Shown here: positions 1 to 6,678 of the stretch, piece after piece
Position numbering within the stretch: position 1 is the first letter of the stretch
Layout of the letters: each line of letters starts with the position of its first letter
DNA from: Euperipatoides rowelli
Taxonomy: Eukaryota > Onychophora > Udeonychophora > Euonychophora > Peripatopsidae
NCBI GenBank assembly: GCA_003024985.2
Contig: PXIH01S0013917.1
Strand: one strand, 5' to 3'
Length of the DNA: 10,370 nt
The notes under the pieces: generated by a model
Databases searched by the model: none
What the model was told of the DNA's origin: nothing
What the model saw: only the letters and a program-made list of their open reading frames with translations
Program-made: the position numbers and the translations under genes

Positions 1-173
1 AGCTGCTTGTGAGGATTTTTGACCATGAACAAAATTAAAACTTGTCCCAGAAATTGTCTTAATGCTGATAAATGATGTCATGAGAATTGGGATAGTCCTG
101 AAGTTAAGTCAGTTTGATTATTATGCCTCCATTAAGATTGGATGCAACAAGGCAATAATACATAGCCTACTCT
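1..173. other. A/T-rich flank with no recognisable feature
   Basis: This is the sequence upstream of the first transposon. It contains one TAGCCTA word near 163 and no readable gene. The open frame that starts at 62 runs on into the transposon at 182, so it is not evidence for a gene. Confidence 0.5.
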
Positions 174-181
174 ATCTCAGG
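174..181. repeat. Left target-site duplication of the first hAT-type element
   Basis: The eight bases ATCTCAGG directly precede the terminal CAGTG of the element at 182. They match ATCTCAGC directly after its right end at 7 of 8 positions. Eight-base duplications are the hallmark of hAT-superfamily insertion. Confidence 0.75.
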
Positions 182-338
182 CAGTGTTTCTTTCATACAA
201 TTTTCTCTGGAGGGGGGGGGGAGGCATTGTGTATGTATTTACAGATTTTTTTAATAAGCTTTTTTTTTTGGTTGACTGGGTGTTTTGTTACCTTTCTATC
301 TGATTTGATAAGCTTTCTTTTTTTGTTAGTACAGTGGC

Positions 339-391
339 CGTTATGTTGACTTTGAGTCATTTACTAACGTTTTGTTGACTTTGTTTCATTT
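339..391. repeat. Imperfect 29-bp-period tandem repeat inside the first hAT-type element
   Basis: Two copies are seen: CGTTATGTTGACTTTGAGTC from 339 and CGTTTTGTTGACTTTGTTTC from 368, each followed by ATTT. They share the core TGTTGACTTTG. Subterminal repeats are often transposase-binding sites in hAT elements, but that role is only an inference here. Confidence 0.6.
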
Positions 392-423
392 TATAAGATT
401 TTTATTTTTTCCCATTTTTCTCT

Positions 424-485
424 GGGGTGGGGGGGGGTTGTTGTACTCCTGGGGTAGGGGTGAAGCCCTCACCCCCCCCCCCCCC
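424..485. other. G-run and C-run block with hairpin and possible G-quadruplex potential
   Basis: The + strand has G4-T-G9 (424-437), then G4-TA-G4 (451-460), then a C14 run (472-485). GGGGTGA (457-463) pairs with TCACCCC (469-475) across a 5-base AGCCC loop. Four G tracts in order could also form a quadruplex with one long loop. Whether either forms is not shown. Homopolymer lengths here are prone to sequencing error. Confidence 0.55.
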
Positions 486-516
486 ACCCCCGGAGGTATG
501 CCTGAAAGAAACACTG

Positions 517-524
517 ATCTCAGC
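517..524. repeat. Right target-site duplication of the first hAT-type element
   Basis: ATCTCAGC directly follows the right terminus CACTG at 516 and matches the left copy ATCTCAGG at 7 of 8 positions. Confidence 0.75.
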
Positions 525-837
525 CCATGCCTAAGAGGAATCACTAATAATTTTATAAATGTGACAGTACAGAATGTTTCACATTGCATTAATTATTTTT
601 TCTGTGACAAATCCTTTTAAATTAACATCTTTGGCATTTAGTTTAAGTTAATCAACATTATTTCTAGACTTATACTACTACACTAACCTACAGTACATTA
701 GAAAAATATATACCTGGACATGTATTTTTAAGATTGTCAAGCACTGCTTATTAATTTTTCACTTCTAAATTAAGCTACAATACTGCTTTAATTTATGAAA
801 ATGTGATGTTGACTCAAGGTTTGCTTGCTAACCGTGA
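525..837. other. A/T-rich stretch without recognisable features
   Basis: No open frame of interest, motif or convincing repeat was found on either strand. The short minus-strand frame across 788-997 runs through a GTATCTTGTAT repeat and an ambiguous base, and has no protein-like features. Confidence 0.45.
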
Positions 838-950
838 GGTATTCAAAACTAGTCAAATTATTTTGNGTATCTTGTATTTTAGATACATTTTTCAATGTAT
901 CTTGTATCTTGTATAGAAGATACATTTTTTGAGTATCTTTCCCAGCCCTG
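838..950. mobile_element. Possible orphan end of a hAT-like element, rich in GTATCTTGTAT repeats
   Basis: Words of the form GTATCTTGTAT recur at 867, 897 and 904, interleaved with their complement AGATAC (881-886 and 917-922). The block ends with CCCAGCCCTG at 941-950. Read on the minus strand it starts CAGGGCTGGG and then gives repeated GATAC/ATACAAGATAC words. That layout resembles ends of hAT-type elements seen in aquatic animal genomes (recall, not checked). The matching opposite end and a target duplication are not visible, so this may be a truncated copy or an unrelated simple repeat. Base 866 is ambiguous (n). Confidence 0.4.
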
Positions 951-968
951 TATACAGTATACTGTATA
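951..968. repeat. Perfect 18-bp palindrome
   Basis: TATACAGTATACTGTATA equals its own reverse complement and directly follows the presumed transposon end at 950. It belongs to a word family (ACAGTATA/TACTGTA) scattered through the window, so it is probably compositional rather than a site. Confidence 0.6.
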
Positions 969-2495
969 TTATATATTATAAATAGTTCGTTATTCAATTA
1001 AAAATATTTAATATTTTTTTATTCATATCAATAGTGTATTATTTCCTAAATCGTGAAGGGTTAATATAAATTTGATATGAAAATTATGACAGTTTTAAAA
1101 AAAATTATAAAAAGCAACAATCCATAAAAGGACCTTTGCAAAGTTATGTCTATATATTAACCAATAGAAACATTGGATGAACTGATAATTAGGGAAAGTC
1201 TCAAAGGGGAAAAAGCGGCAAATGGACTACAGATTGGTGAATTCAAGGAGAACTGATGTAGCATTGAAGCAGCATAGAGAGATATAAGTAATTGTCAGTG
1301 TTTGCTATTCATACTTCACAGGACAATCACCATTTTGCCAGTCTGTGGGATCACAGATTCGTAGTGCTGAACATCCACCAAAATTGTGAGAGAAATAATG
1401 GGAGTCTCTAGTATTTGCATAACTGGTATGGAATTGCAATGGTAGGAAACTAGGACACCTACTGTGTTACTTTTACATTACTCCATTGCCAAGATAGCCT
1501 ATAGCTAGAATCCAACTTCAGAGCTCACATAAAATGAATGTATGAAAGAAAGTTAGTTAATCGCCAAAGGATGTTTGCCTGATCAAAACCTATCATTATT
1601 TCAAAGCAGGATTCCTAAAAAAATAATCGACATTTTTCATTGTCAGGGCCCTGAAATAACTTTGCAATTACTAATGATCATGCATGAAAGTGGGGAAAAG
1701 ATATAATTTTATGGTTATAACCTAATTAAAGTGTCAAAGAGCTGTATAAAAATACAAAATTATTTTATTTTCATAAGATAGGGTTAGACAGAAAATCTAA
1801 ACAATTTTATTTTATATTTTTATGAATTTTTCAAATGCATGATAAAATATTTGTCAGTAGTCAGGTAACATATTTTATTGCCTATGATATTTATAGGCTA
1901 AGGTATCATTATTTTATTTCATGAAACAATCTATATATATATTTCTAGTACAATAAATAATAATAGTAAAGGTAATACGCCTTACCTCTTATTTATATTT
2001 CATAACAGTTCTATGAATAGTATAACTGCATCATAGCCTTTGACCTCTGCAATTAAGTTGGGGGGGGGGGATGGAATTTCACTGGTCAAGGATTGTATAA
2101 TTAGTTTGGTTATCACGATTCTCATTTGTGTGATTCTAAGTAGGGGTGTGTGTACATTGAAAAAAAAAAAGTGGAAGAGGAATATTTAAATTGGATTTAG
2201 GTAGTCTCTTCTATGGTCTGACATTCATGTAATGTTAAAGAGAACAGGAAGTGAGCAGTCAACTTTGATGTCACCTTAAAAATCATTCCCATGAATCTTT
2301 TAAAGTAAGGAAATATGAAAAAAAAAATTGAGGGAAAATTTATTCAAGTTGATGTATGGTTTTAGACATCATTGGATCACACCCATATTTTTCAAAGTAC
2401 AATAGTGTACATCTTGGGTAAATGATTAAGTGTAGCCTACAGTTGGATCTACATTTAGGTCTAAGGATTTTAGATACTGTATACTACCATTAAAA
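969..2495. other. Long intergenic or intronic stretch, no gene recognised
   Basis: Both strands are broken by frequent stops and no protein motif is readable. Composition is slightly more balanced between about 1190 and 1520, but no repeat boundary or coding frame is visible there. A G11 run lies at 2060-2070 and an A11 run at 2161. TAGCCTA-type words occur near 1494, 1893 and 2433. It may be unique spacer or very old decayed repeat. Confidence 0.45.
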
Positions 2496-2545
2496 AAAAT
2501 TATATAAATTTTTAACTCGCTGAAAGACCGCTGTAGCTTGCTATG
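2496..2545. repeat. Weak dispersed repeat, copy 1 (TTTTTAACTC...GACCGCT...ATGG)
   Basis: TATAAATTTTTAACTC followed by GACCGCT and then ATGG resembles 4361-4407, where TATAAAAATTTTTAAACTC is followed by GAGACCGCT and ATGG. The spacing is similar and the core words are shared, with several differences. It is probably a diverged copy of one repeat; the boundaries are uncertain. Confidence 0.35.
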
Positions 2546-2905
2546 GTAAGCATTTTAGTTTCCGATTTCATTTCAATTCTTTATTTCTTAATCCCTGCAG
2601 TCGTGTATTTTCAAGATACTTACTAAATTTTCAATCATGTCATTCTAGCTAATGCACGATGCTAAAATATTGTACTGCCTTCTATTTGCCTGAATTAGAG
2701 TTTTTTTATAAGTCGGATGGTGCTGTGAAGGCAAGGCAAACCTTGATTTGTTGTGATTTTATCAGTACACCGTGACGACTCGCATAAGTTTTTTTTATTT
2801 TAATTAATATTTTGTTTTCTAACATTTTTTATTAATTGAAGCCAAACATTAATAAATGCAATGCATATTTTGTCTATATGTGTCGTGATTCTTATTTTAT
2901 AAGAT
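2546..2905. other. A/T-rich stretch without recognisable features
   Basis: There are several T-rich runs (near 2701 and 2790) and no coding frame or clear repeat. Confidence 0.45.
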
Positions 2906-2933
2906 ATGTATCTATCAGATACCGCGACTATTA
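2906..2933. repeat. Diverged direct repeat, copy 1, with GTATCT/AGATAC dyad
   Basis: ATGTATCTATCAGATACC followed by GCGAC and then ATTA matches 3089-3117, where ATGTATCTCACAGATACA is followed by GTGAC and ATTA. Each copy has a short dyad, GTATCT pairing with AGATAC across three bases. The copies are about 183 bp apart. Confidence 0.45.
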
Positions 2934-3088
2934 ATGTAGCCTAACTTTTTTTTATATCACTTTTTCAAATTATGTATTGGGGTAAAATACTAATATTGTG
3001 TCAATATATACATACAATTGTCAAAGTTTAAAAGAATTTTGTCATATTTAGTTGATTTGCAAAGATTAAAGAAAGGAGAAATATACAC

Positions 3089-3117
3089 ATGTATCTCACA
3101 GATACACTGTGACATTA
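3089..3117. repeat. Diverged direct repeat, copy 2, with GTATCT/AGATAC dyad
   Basis: This is the second copy of the repeat at 2906-2933. The dyad is GTATCT-CAC-AGATAC. A shared ATTTTGTC word upstream of both copies (near 2867 and 3037) hints at a longer diverged duplication. Confidence 0.45.
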
Positions 3118-3517
3118 CTGTCTGACTGCAACTATTGCAGGGTTAAAATAAAAAATGTCTTTTACTTATATGGCTGTGTAATGTAATAGTAATCGGAATC
3201 AATACCATCCCAGACCCTAAAATAAATTACAGTAGTGTTCTCATTTCACCAAATCACTAGGCCTAATACAAGTATTTTAGCCTAAATTTTCTGTATAAAA
3301 GGTGAAAATTAATAATAGAAAACATCCAAATTAAATGTTTGGATATACATTATACTCTCCACTCTATTGTCCATTAAAAAGTGATGGCCACAGAAGTCAA
3401 GCGATTTTATTTTTAACAAACTGAAAAATAGCTAAATCTGTTACATTTTAGTTTGGTAATAAATAAAATAGAAAACAATATAGATAAAATCTAGTGACGT
3501 GGTCATTTAAATACTAC
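3118..3517. other. A/T-rich stretch without recognisable features
   Basis: TAGGCCTA-like and TAGCCTAA words occur near 3260 and 3279. Nothing else could be supported. Confidence 0.45.
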
Positions 3518-3521
3518 TAGC

Positions 3522-3590
3522 AAATCCCGTTAGACGGGCATCAAACATTTTTTTTGTTTAAGCCCGTTGCACAGGCATAAAATATTTTTT
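3522..3590. repeat. Two-unit tandem repeat of short CCCGTT hairpins with T-rich spacers
   Basis: Unit 1 reads AAATCCCGTTAGACGGGCAT then CAAACATTTTTTTT. Unit 2 reads AAGCCCGTTGCACAGGCATA then AAATATTTTTTTT. In unit 1, CCCGT (3526-3530) pairs exactly with ACGGG (3534-3538) across TAG. Unit 2 has the same layout with one mismatch. ACTAGC directly precedes unit 1. Similar CCCGTTGCACGGG hairpins occur at ends of dispersed repeats in several invertebrate genomes (recall only), so this may mark the edge of a transposable element. Confidence 0.6.
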
Positions 3591-3845
3591 TTTTTTCTAA
3601 GAGAATACACCACTAAAGTTTCTAAAAATAGTTCCTGTGCTGAGCATAGCTGGCACTGTTATTGTTTCGTCACATGATTATATTCCAATTAGGGTTATAC
3701 TGTAGATATTAACAGAAAATATTTTTTGTAAAAATGGAAAAACTAGGGTACCAAAGTGAAGAAAAAAAAATATGTAATCAGCTTCAAAATAACTTAGAAA
3801 AACGGATTTAGTAAAAGTTGTGCTTTCGTTTCATTGCATATATTT

Positions 3846-4110
3846 ATTATATTTAAAAAGATATATTTAAAGTGTATTATCAGTGCTAATTTTAAGAAAA
3901 GCTAAAATGGTTTATTTTTACCTTAAAAGTTATGTTTAATTCTTCATATTCGATGAAATAATTAAGATAATCCTAGTTTATTAAGTCGTTTTCAAATAAT
4001 GAAATGCAAGGCCTGACGTCCGGACTGATCCTGCATGGATTTAGCCATTGTTCTCTGTATACAAGATATCGGAAATTTGGTCTAGCAGACTGTATTTAAA
4101 ATATGTTAAC
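3846..4110 (-). repeat. Repeat A, inverted copy of the sequence downstream of the retrotransposon ORF
   Basis: Aligned by eye, this stretch is the reverse complement of 6282-6562 with roughly four of five bases matching and a few small gaps. Well-conserved blocks are TTTAAAGTGTATTAT (3866-3880), AATTTTAAGAAAAGCTAAAA (3888-3907), TTTTCAAATAATGAAATGC (about 3990-4008) and GGAAATTTGGTCTAGCA (4071-4087). The right-hand copy starts about 40 bp after the retrotransposon stop, so the simplest reading is a 5'-truncated minus-strand insertion of the same retrotransposon family containing only its 3' untranslated region. The alternative, long terminal inverted repeats of a larger DNA element, is less well supported. 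Confidence 0.7.
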
Positions 4111-4360
4111 ATCTATAATTTGATATATCTGTAAACTTACAGTATTTGCAGCTTAATTTCATCACAATCTGTTAAAATTCAATTTTTTTTTTAAACTTTC
4201 CATCAGAAACAGCACATAATTCTGAATACATAATAATCATTACAAACCTTTGATTCAGAAAGAAAGGAAAAAAACATACTATTTAATTGTAGAATACAAC
4301 TTCAATTTTTCACAAGAAAAAGTTCCCGAAAATACAGTGAATAGAACTCCATCATTCTCA
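4111..4360. other. A/T-rich stretch without recognisable features
   Basis: This sequence lies between the inverted repeat A copy and the weak repeat at 4361. No frame, motif or repeat is supported. Confidence 0.4.
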
Positions 4361-4407
4361 ATATAAAAATTTTTAAACTCACGAGCGAGACCGCTTACGG
4401 CCATGGC
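4361..4407. repeat. Weak dispersed repeat, copy 2 (TTTTTAAACTC...GACCGCT...ATGG)
   Basis: This is the partner of 2496-2545: TATAAAAATTTTTAAACTC, then GAGACCGCT, then CCATGG. It is similar in layout with scattered substitutions. The family is not recognised. Confidence 0.35.
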
Positions 4408-4540
4408 TTGATGTTTTGTGTGAACATTCTGATATTTGTAAACAAATCTAACATAAGATCATAAGGAAAAACTGGAATGCACATAAATTCATAATTAGAA
4501 ATCCGATTTACTTAAAATGTAATATACATAACTGTATTTA

Positions 4541-4680
4541 TCTAATAAACTTGATTATTAACCTCAAATTAGGTCCAGATCAAGCCAGATAATTGTTGAA
4601 TCGGCTGTTTTTGGGCTGGATGACGATAGTAGGTCTGAGATCCAGATGTAATAGTCGGTAAATTATGTTATCATTAGACT
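4541..4680 (+). repeat. Repeat B, copy 1
   Basis: It shares ordered blocks with 7026-7141: AATAAAC, AAATTA, TCG followed by TTTTGGGCTG, then TCTG.GATCCAGA and ATTATGTTA. It also matches the reverse complement of 6606-6678 in its right half (TTGGGCT, GTAG, ATCCA, ATTA.CATTA-like blocks). The repeat is non-coding; the short minus-strand frame over it has no protein motif. Family and full length are unknown, and the left limit could extend towards 4478. Confidence 0.55.
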
Positions 4681-4968
4681 TTTTTTCCCATTTAAACCCA
4701 GCCAATGAGTTTAAAAAAAAAAGTAAAATCAAATTCAATATTATTGCTAAGCGATATTTTATTTTTACCATAGGCTATTGAAATACGATATGGGTCATAA
4801 AGTACTTTTTTATTTATATAATGCTTTTGACTGATATTGATAAATACTTTGGCTGAAAAATTGTTTTATGACTTTGCTAAATCTTTATTTGGTTGATAGC
4901 TCTTTTTTTCTATGTGTCCATATTCAGTAAGATTGGTCACTTAATCTACTAAAAGATACAGATCTCAT
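4681..4968 (+). other. Possible further 5' remnant of the retrotransposon, too decayed to call
   Basis: Directly upstream of the readable reverse-transcriptase block, one frame near 4815-4835 gives LYNAFD, which resembles the AFD catalytic motif region upstream of GxPQ in LINE reverse transcriptases. The spacing of about 45 codons to GLPQ is plausible. Many stops and frame changes lie between, so this is suggestive only. The TAGGCTA word near 4770 and the T-rich runs add nothing. Confidence 0.3.
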
Positions 4969-5376
4969 GGCCTCCCTCAGTGTGCAGTCTTGTCTCCACC
5001 CTTATTTAATTTGTATATGGCTGACTTGGATAGTTTAGGTTTTCATAATATTTTGAGTTATGCTGACGATGTGCGTTTGTTTTATAAGATTGATAATTCA
5101 GAGGATGCACCATTTATCAACAGGAAATATCTAAATTGGAGGCAAGGAGGATTAGTAATGACTTTTTGATTAATAAGACCAAAAATGGGTTCTTTGTCAT
5201 TTTTTCAAAGTTTTTATATACAGTAGATGGCTCCTTGATTGAACATGTTTCTATTTATGATGATTTGGGTGTAATTGTCGATTCTCGTTAACTTTTGTTC
5301 CCAGGTGGATAACTTGTTAAAAAAACTTTATTTTAGATTTTACGTTATGTGTTTGTTTTCAGAGTTGGATTTACAT
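4969..5376 (+). pseudogene. Non-LTR retrotransposon reverse transcriptase remnant (palm and thumb side)
   Basis: In one frame, 4969-5166 reads GLPQCAVLSPPLFNLYMADL and then, at 5053-5082, ILSYADDVRL. These match the conserved G(L/V)PQGxVLSPLLFNLY block and the catalytic YADD (5059-5070) of LINE reverse transcriptases. The usual G after PQ is C here. The frame ends in TGA at 5167. The homology continues in a frame offset from about 5115, giving KTKNG, then DDLGVIVDSR (5259-5288), the post-catalytic LGVxxDS block, followed by TAA at 5289. With a frameshift and stops it cannot be functional. In an intact element it would copy element RNA into the chromosome by target-primed reverse transcription. 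Motif spelling suggests a CR1/Jockey-type clade, but the clade is uncertain. At 5376 the sequence is cut by a hAT-type insertion. Confidence 0.85.
5369..5376. repeat. Left target-site duplication of the nested MITE
   Basis: ATTTACAT directly precedes the terminal CAGTG at 5377 and is identical to 5774-5781. Confidence 0.9.
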
Positions 5377-5773
5377 CAGTGTCGGCTGGCCAGCGATCGC
5401 CGCAGGCCCAGGGGGCCCTTTGAAAAAAAATTTATTTTTTATTTTATTTAGATAATTAACGAAAAATAAAAGTTATGAAAGCAGGGCCCTCACATTGAAG
5501 GGGTGGATGGGTCTGTAGTCCCAGTGCCTCCCACCCCATGTTTGAACAAAATACATAAACTATATAGTTATGACCAGAATGATAGGATGGGGCACCCATA
5601 GGCTCGGTAAAGGTAAACCAGCGAACTATATAGGGATGGTAAATGGAAACAAAAATAAGCCTACAACTAAAAAAAAAAAAGCTTAAATTTAAAAACTGCT
5701 GGCTATGGCTCTGGGATCAAGGACCCTTGACCATTCTCAGCCATGGGCCCAAATGGCAGCGATGCCGACACTG
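5377..5773. mobile_element. Non-autonomous hAT-type element (MITE), 397 bp, inside the LINE remnant
   Basis: The left end CAGTGTCGGC (5377-5386) is the exact reverse complement of the right end GCCGACACTG (5764-5773). Subterminal sequence is also loosely symmetric: GCGATCG and GGGCCC on the left, GGGCCC and GCGATG on the right. A perfect 8-bp duplication ATTTACAT flanks it, as expected for the hAT superfamily. It contains no transposase frame; the interior is A/T-rich with a run of 12 A near 5669. The 94-codon frame starting at 5705 begins inside this element and leaves it at 5773, so it is a chance join of MITE and retrotransposon sequence. The element is younger than the LINE it interrupts. 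Confidence 0.88.
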
Positions 5774-5781
5774 ATTTACAT
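5774..5781. repeat. Right target-site duplication of the nested MITE
   Basis: ATTTACAT directly follows CACTG at 5773 and is identical to 5369-5376. Confidence 0.9.
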
Positions 5782-6246
5782 ACTTTTGTTGTTTCTTATA
5801 ACTATTTTTTTGTTGCCAGTAATTGATTATGTGGCTTATGCAGTTTTAATTTCTATGGATTGTATTGGAATGAATCATTTTCTCCGGAAAATCTCTAAAA
5901 CGGTGAAAGAAATATCGTATATACAAAGATTAACAATTTTATTACATCATTCTATTACTACTACTACAGAGCGATGGATGAGCGATTGAGCGGTGACCTG
6001 ATATTCATATTTAAAAATCAGGTTATTTATAAAAATGAGGATTATTTTATTATGGCGAGAGTTTTAAATACTAGGGGGTCACTCTTTGTTTCATAACATA
6101 CTAGATTAAAACTGCTTAAGTATTTTATTACAAATCTTTCTGTCACTATTTGGAATCATCTTCCGGAAAATGTCATTAAGTCTACTTCTTTTAATCAATT
6201 TAACTCCCTCGATGACTACTTGTTAAGTGTAGATTATTTTAGATAA
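5782..6246 (+). pseudogene. Non-LTR retrotransposon ORF2 C-terminal remnant
   Basis: Just after the MITE, one frame reads LLPVIDYVAYAV (about 5812-5847), resembling the PxLDYxxxVW segment downstream of the LINE reverse transcriptase. A different frame, the same one as the YADD block, is open from 5899 to 6093 and gives RVLNTRGSLFVS (6058-6093), then TAA at 6094. It resumes as LKLLKYFITNL and VTIWNHLPENVIKSTSFNQF (6142-6201), ending in TAA at 6244-6246. NTRG, WNxLP and the following SFxxF pattern are typical of the C-terminal tail of CR1/L2/Jockey-type ORF2 proteins (established knowledge). Stops at 5896 and 6094 and at least one frame change make it non-functional. The final TAA probably marks the true end of ORF2. 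Confidence 0.75.
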
Positions 6247-6281
6247 TTATTAGTATAAAAGTCTTGGACTTACTCCACTCA

Positions 6282-6562
6282 CATTAACTTAAAAGTATTT
6301 TCAATGTAGTTTGCTAGACCAAATTTCCAAGATTTTGTATACTAAGAGAACAGTGTCTAAAACAACAGCGGTCAGGATGTGTCCCGATGTCAGGCCTCGC
6401 ATTTCATTATTTGAAAACGGCTAAATAAATTGAGATTATCTTAATTATTTGATCGAAAATTAATAAATGATGAACTAAACATGACTTTTAAGGTAAAAAT
6501 AAACGATTTTAGCTTTTCTTAAAATTAACACTAATAATACACTTTAAAAACTTTTTAAGTTA
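6282..6562 (+). repeat. Repeat A, presumed 3' untranslated region of the LINE
   Basis: It begins about 40 bp after the ORF2 stop and is the inverted counterpart of 3846-4110. The conserved blocks in this copy are TGCTAGACCAAATTTCC (6312-6328), GCATTTCATTATTTGAAAA (6399-6417), and TTTTAGCTTTTCTTAAAATT (6508-6527). Immediate position after ORF2 and repetition elsewhere fit a LINE 3' tail. No clear poly-A or short tandem tail is visible at the outer end, so the exact terminus is unsure. Confidence 0.65.
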
Positions 6563-6605
6563 TTACTGAACCGTAATAACAGAATAATTACTAAGATTGG
6601 TTCAG

Positions 6606-6678
6606 CATAATCATGTTAACAAATTTTGACTAATAAAATACAGCCATGGATGAAGTCTACGATGACTGTAGCCCAAGG
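6606..6678 (-). repeat. Repeat B, copy 2 (inverted)
   Basis: Read on the minus strand, this gives TTGGGCTACAGTCATCGTAG, then CATCCATGGCTGTA, then ATTAGTC and GTTAACATGATTA. These line up with blocks of 4604-4680 and 7076-7141. The match is clearly weaker than that between the other two copies. The 69-codon + frame over 6626-6835 has no recognisable motif and I treat it as chance. Confidence 0.4.

Larger units (their letters stand above)
182..516. mobile_element. Non-autonomous hAT-type element (MITE), 335 bp
   Basis: The left end reads CAGTGTTTCTTTCA and the right end (503-516) is its exact 14-base reverse complement. The pair is flanked by an 8-bp duplication with one mismatch. The CAGTG start and 8-bp duplication are typical of the hAT superfamily (established knowledge). 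The interior is only about 300 bp and has no transposase, so any movement would have needed an enzyme encoded elsewhere. Inside are a repeated TTTTCTCTGG followed by a G run (201-221 and 415-437), a diverged 29-bp tandem repeat and a C14 run near the right end. Open frames over this stretch cross the element boundary and I treat them as chance. The family name is not identifiable without a library search; the element type is well supported. Confidence 0.82.
4815..6562 (+). mobile_element. Degenerate, 5'-truncated non-LTR retrotransposon (LINE), interrupted by a MITE
   Basis: This is the inferred overall extent. It comprises a possible AFD-region remnant from about 4815, readable reverse-transcriptase motifs at 4969-5288, a 397-bp hAT insertion at 5377-5773, an ORF2 C-terminal tail ending in TAA at 6244-6246, and a presumed 3' untranslated region (repeat A) to about 6562. 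The distance between LGVIVDS and WNHLP is about 880 bp. Without the insertion and its duplicated 8 bp it is roughly 480 bp, shorter than the usual 200 or so residues, so some internal loss is also likely. No endonuclease domain is visible upstream, consistent with 5' truncation. The limits at both ends are approximate. Confidence 0.65.

Noticed and set aside
62-349. 95-codon + frame starting at 62
   Set aside because: It crosses the left boundary of the MITE at 182 and its translation follows the G run and T runs. It has no motif.
372-620. Overlapping + and - frames over the right half of the first MITE (PPPP and GGGG stretches)
   Set aside because: They are products of the G and C homopolymers, and the + frame crosses the MITE right end at 516.
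1190-1520. Possible unique exon, because composition is slightly more balanced
   Set aside because: All six frames are broken by stops at short intervals and no motif or splice-bounded frame stands out.
5705-5989. 94-codon + frame with a hydrophobic segment that could look like a membrane protein
   Set aside because: It starts inside the nested MITE and passes its end at 5773 into decayed LINE sequence. The hydrophobic part coincides with T-rich DNA and with the expected LINE PxxDY segment.
3846-6562. Interpretation as one large DNA transposon with long terminal inverted repeats
   Set aside because: Repeat B lies inside the left repeat A copy but outside the right one, no flanking duplication was found, and the right copy directly follows a LINE ORF2 stop. 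Two opposite insertions of one LINE family are simpler.
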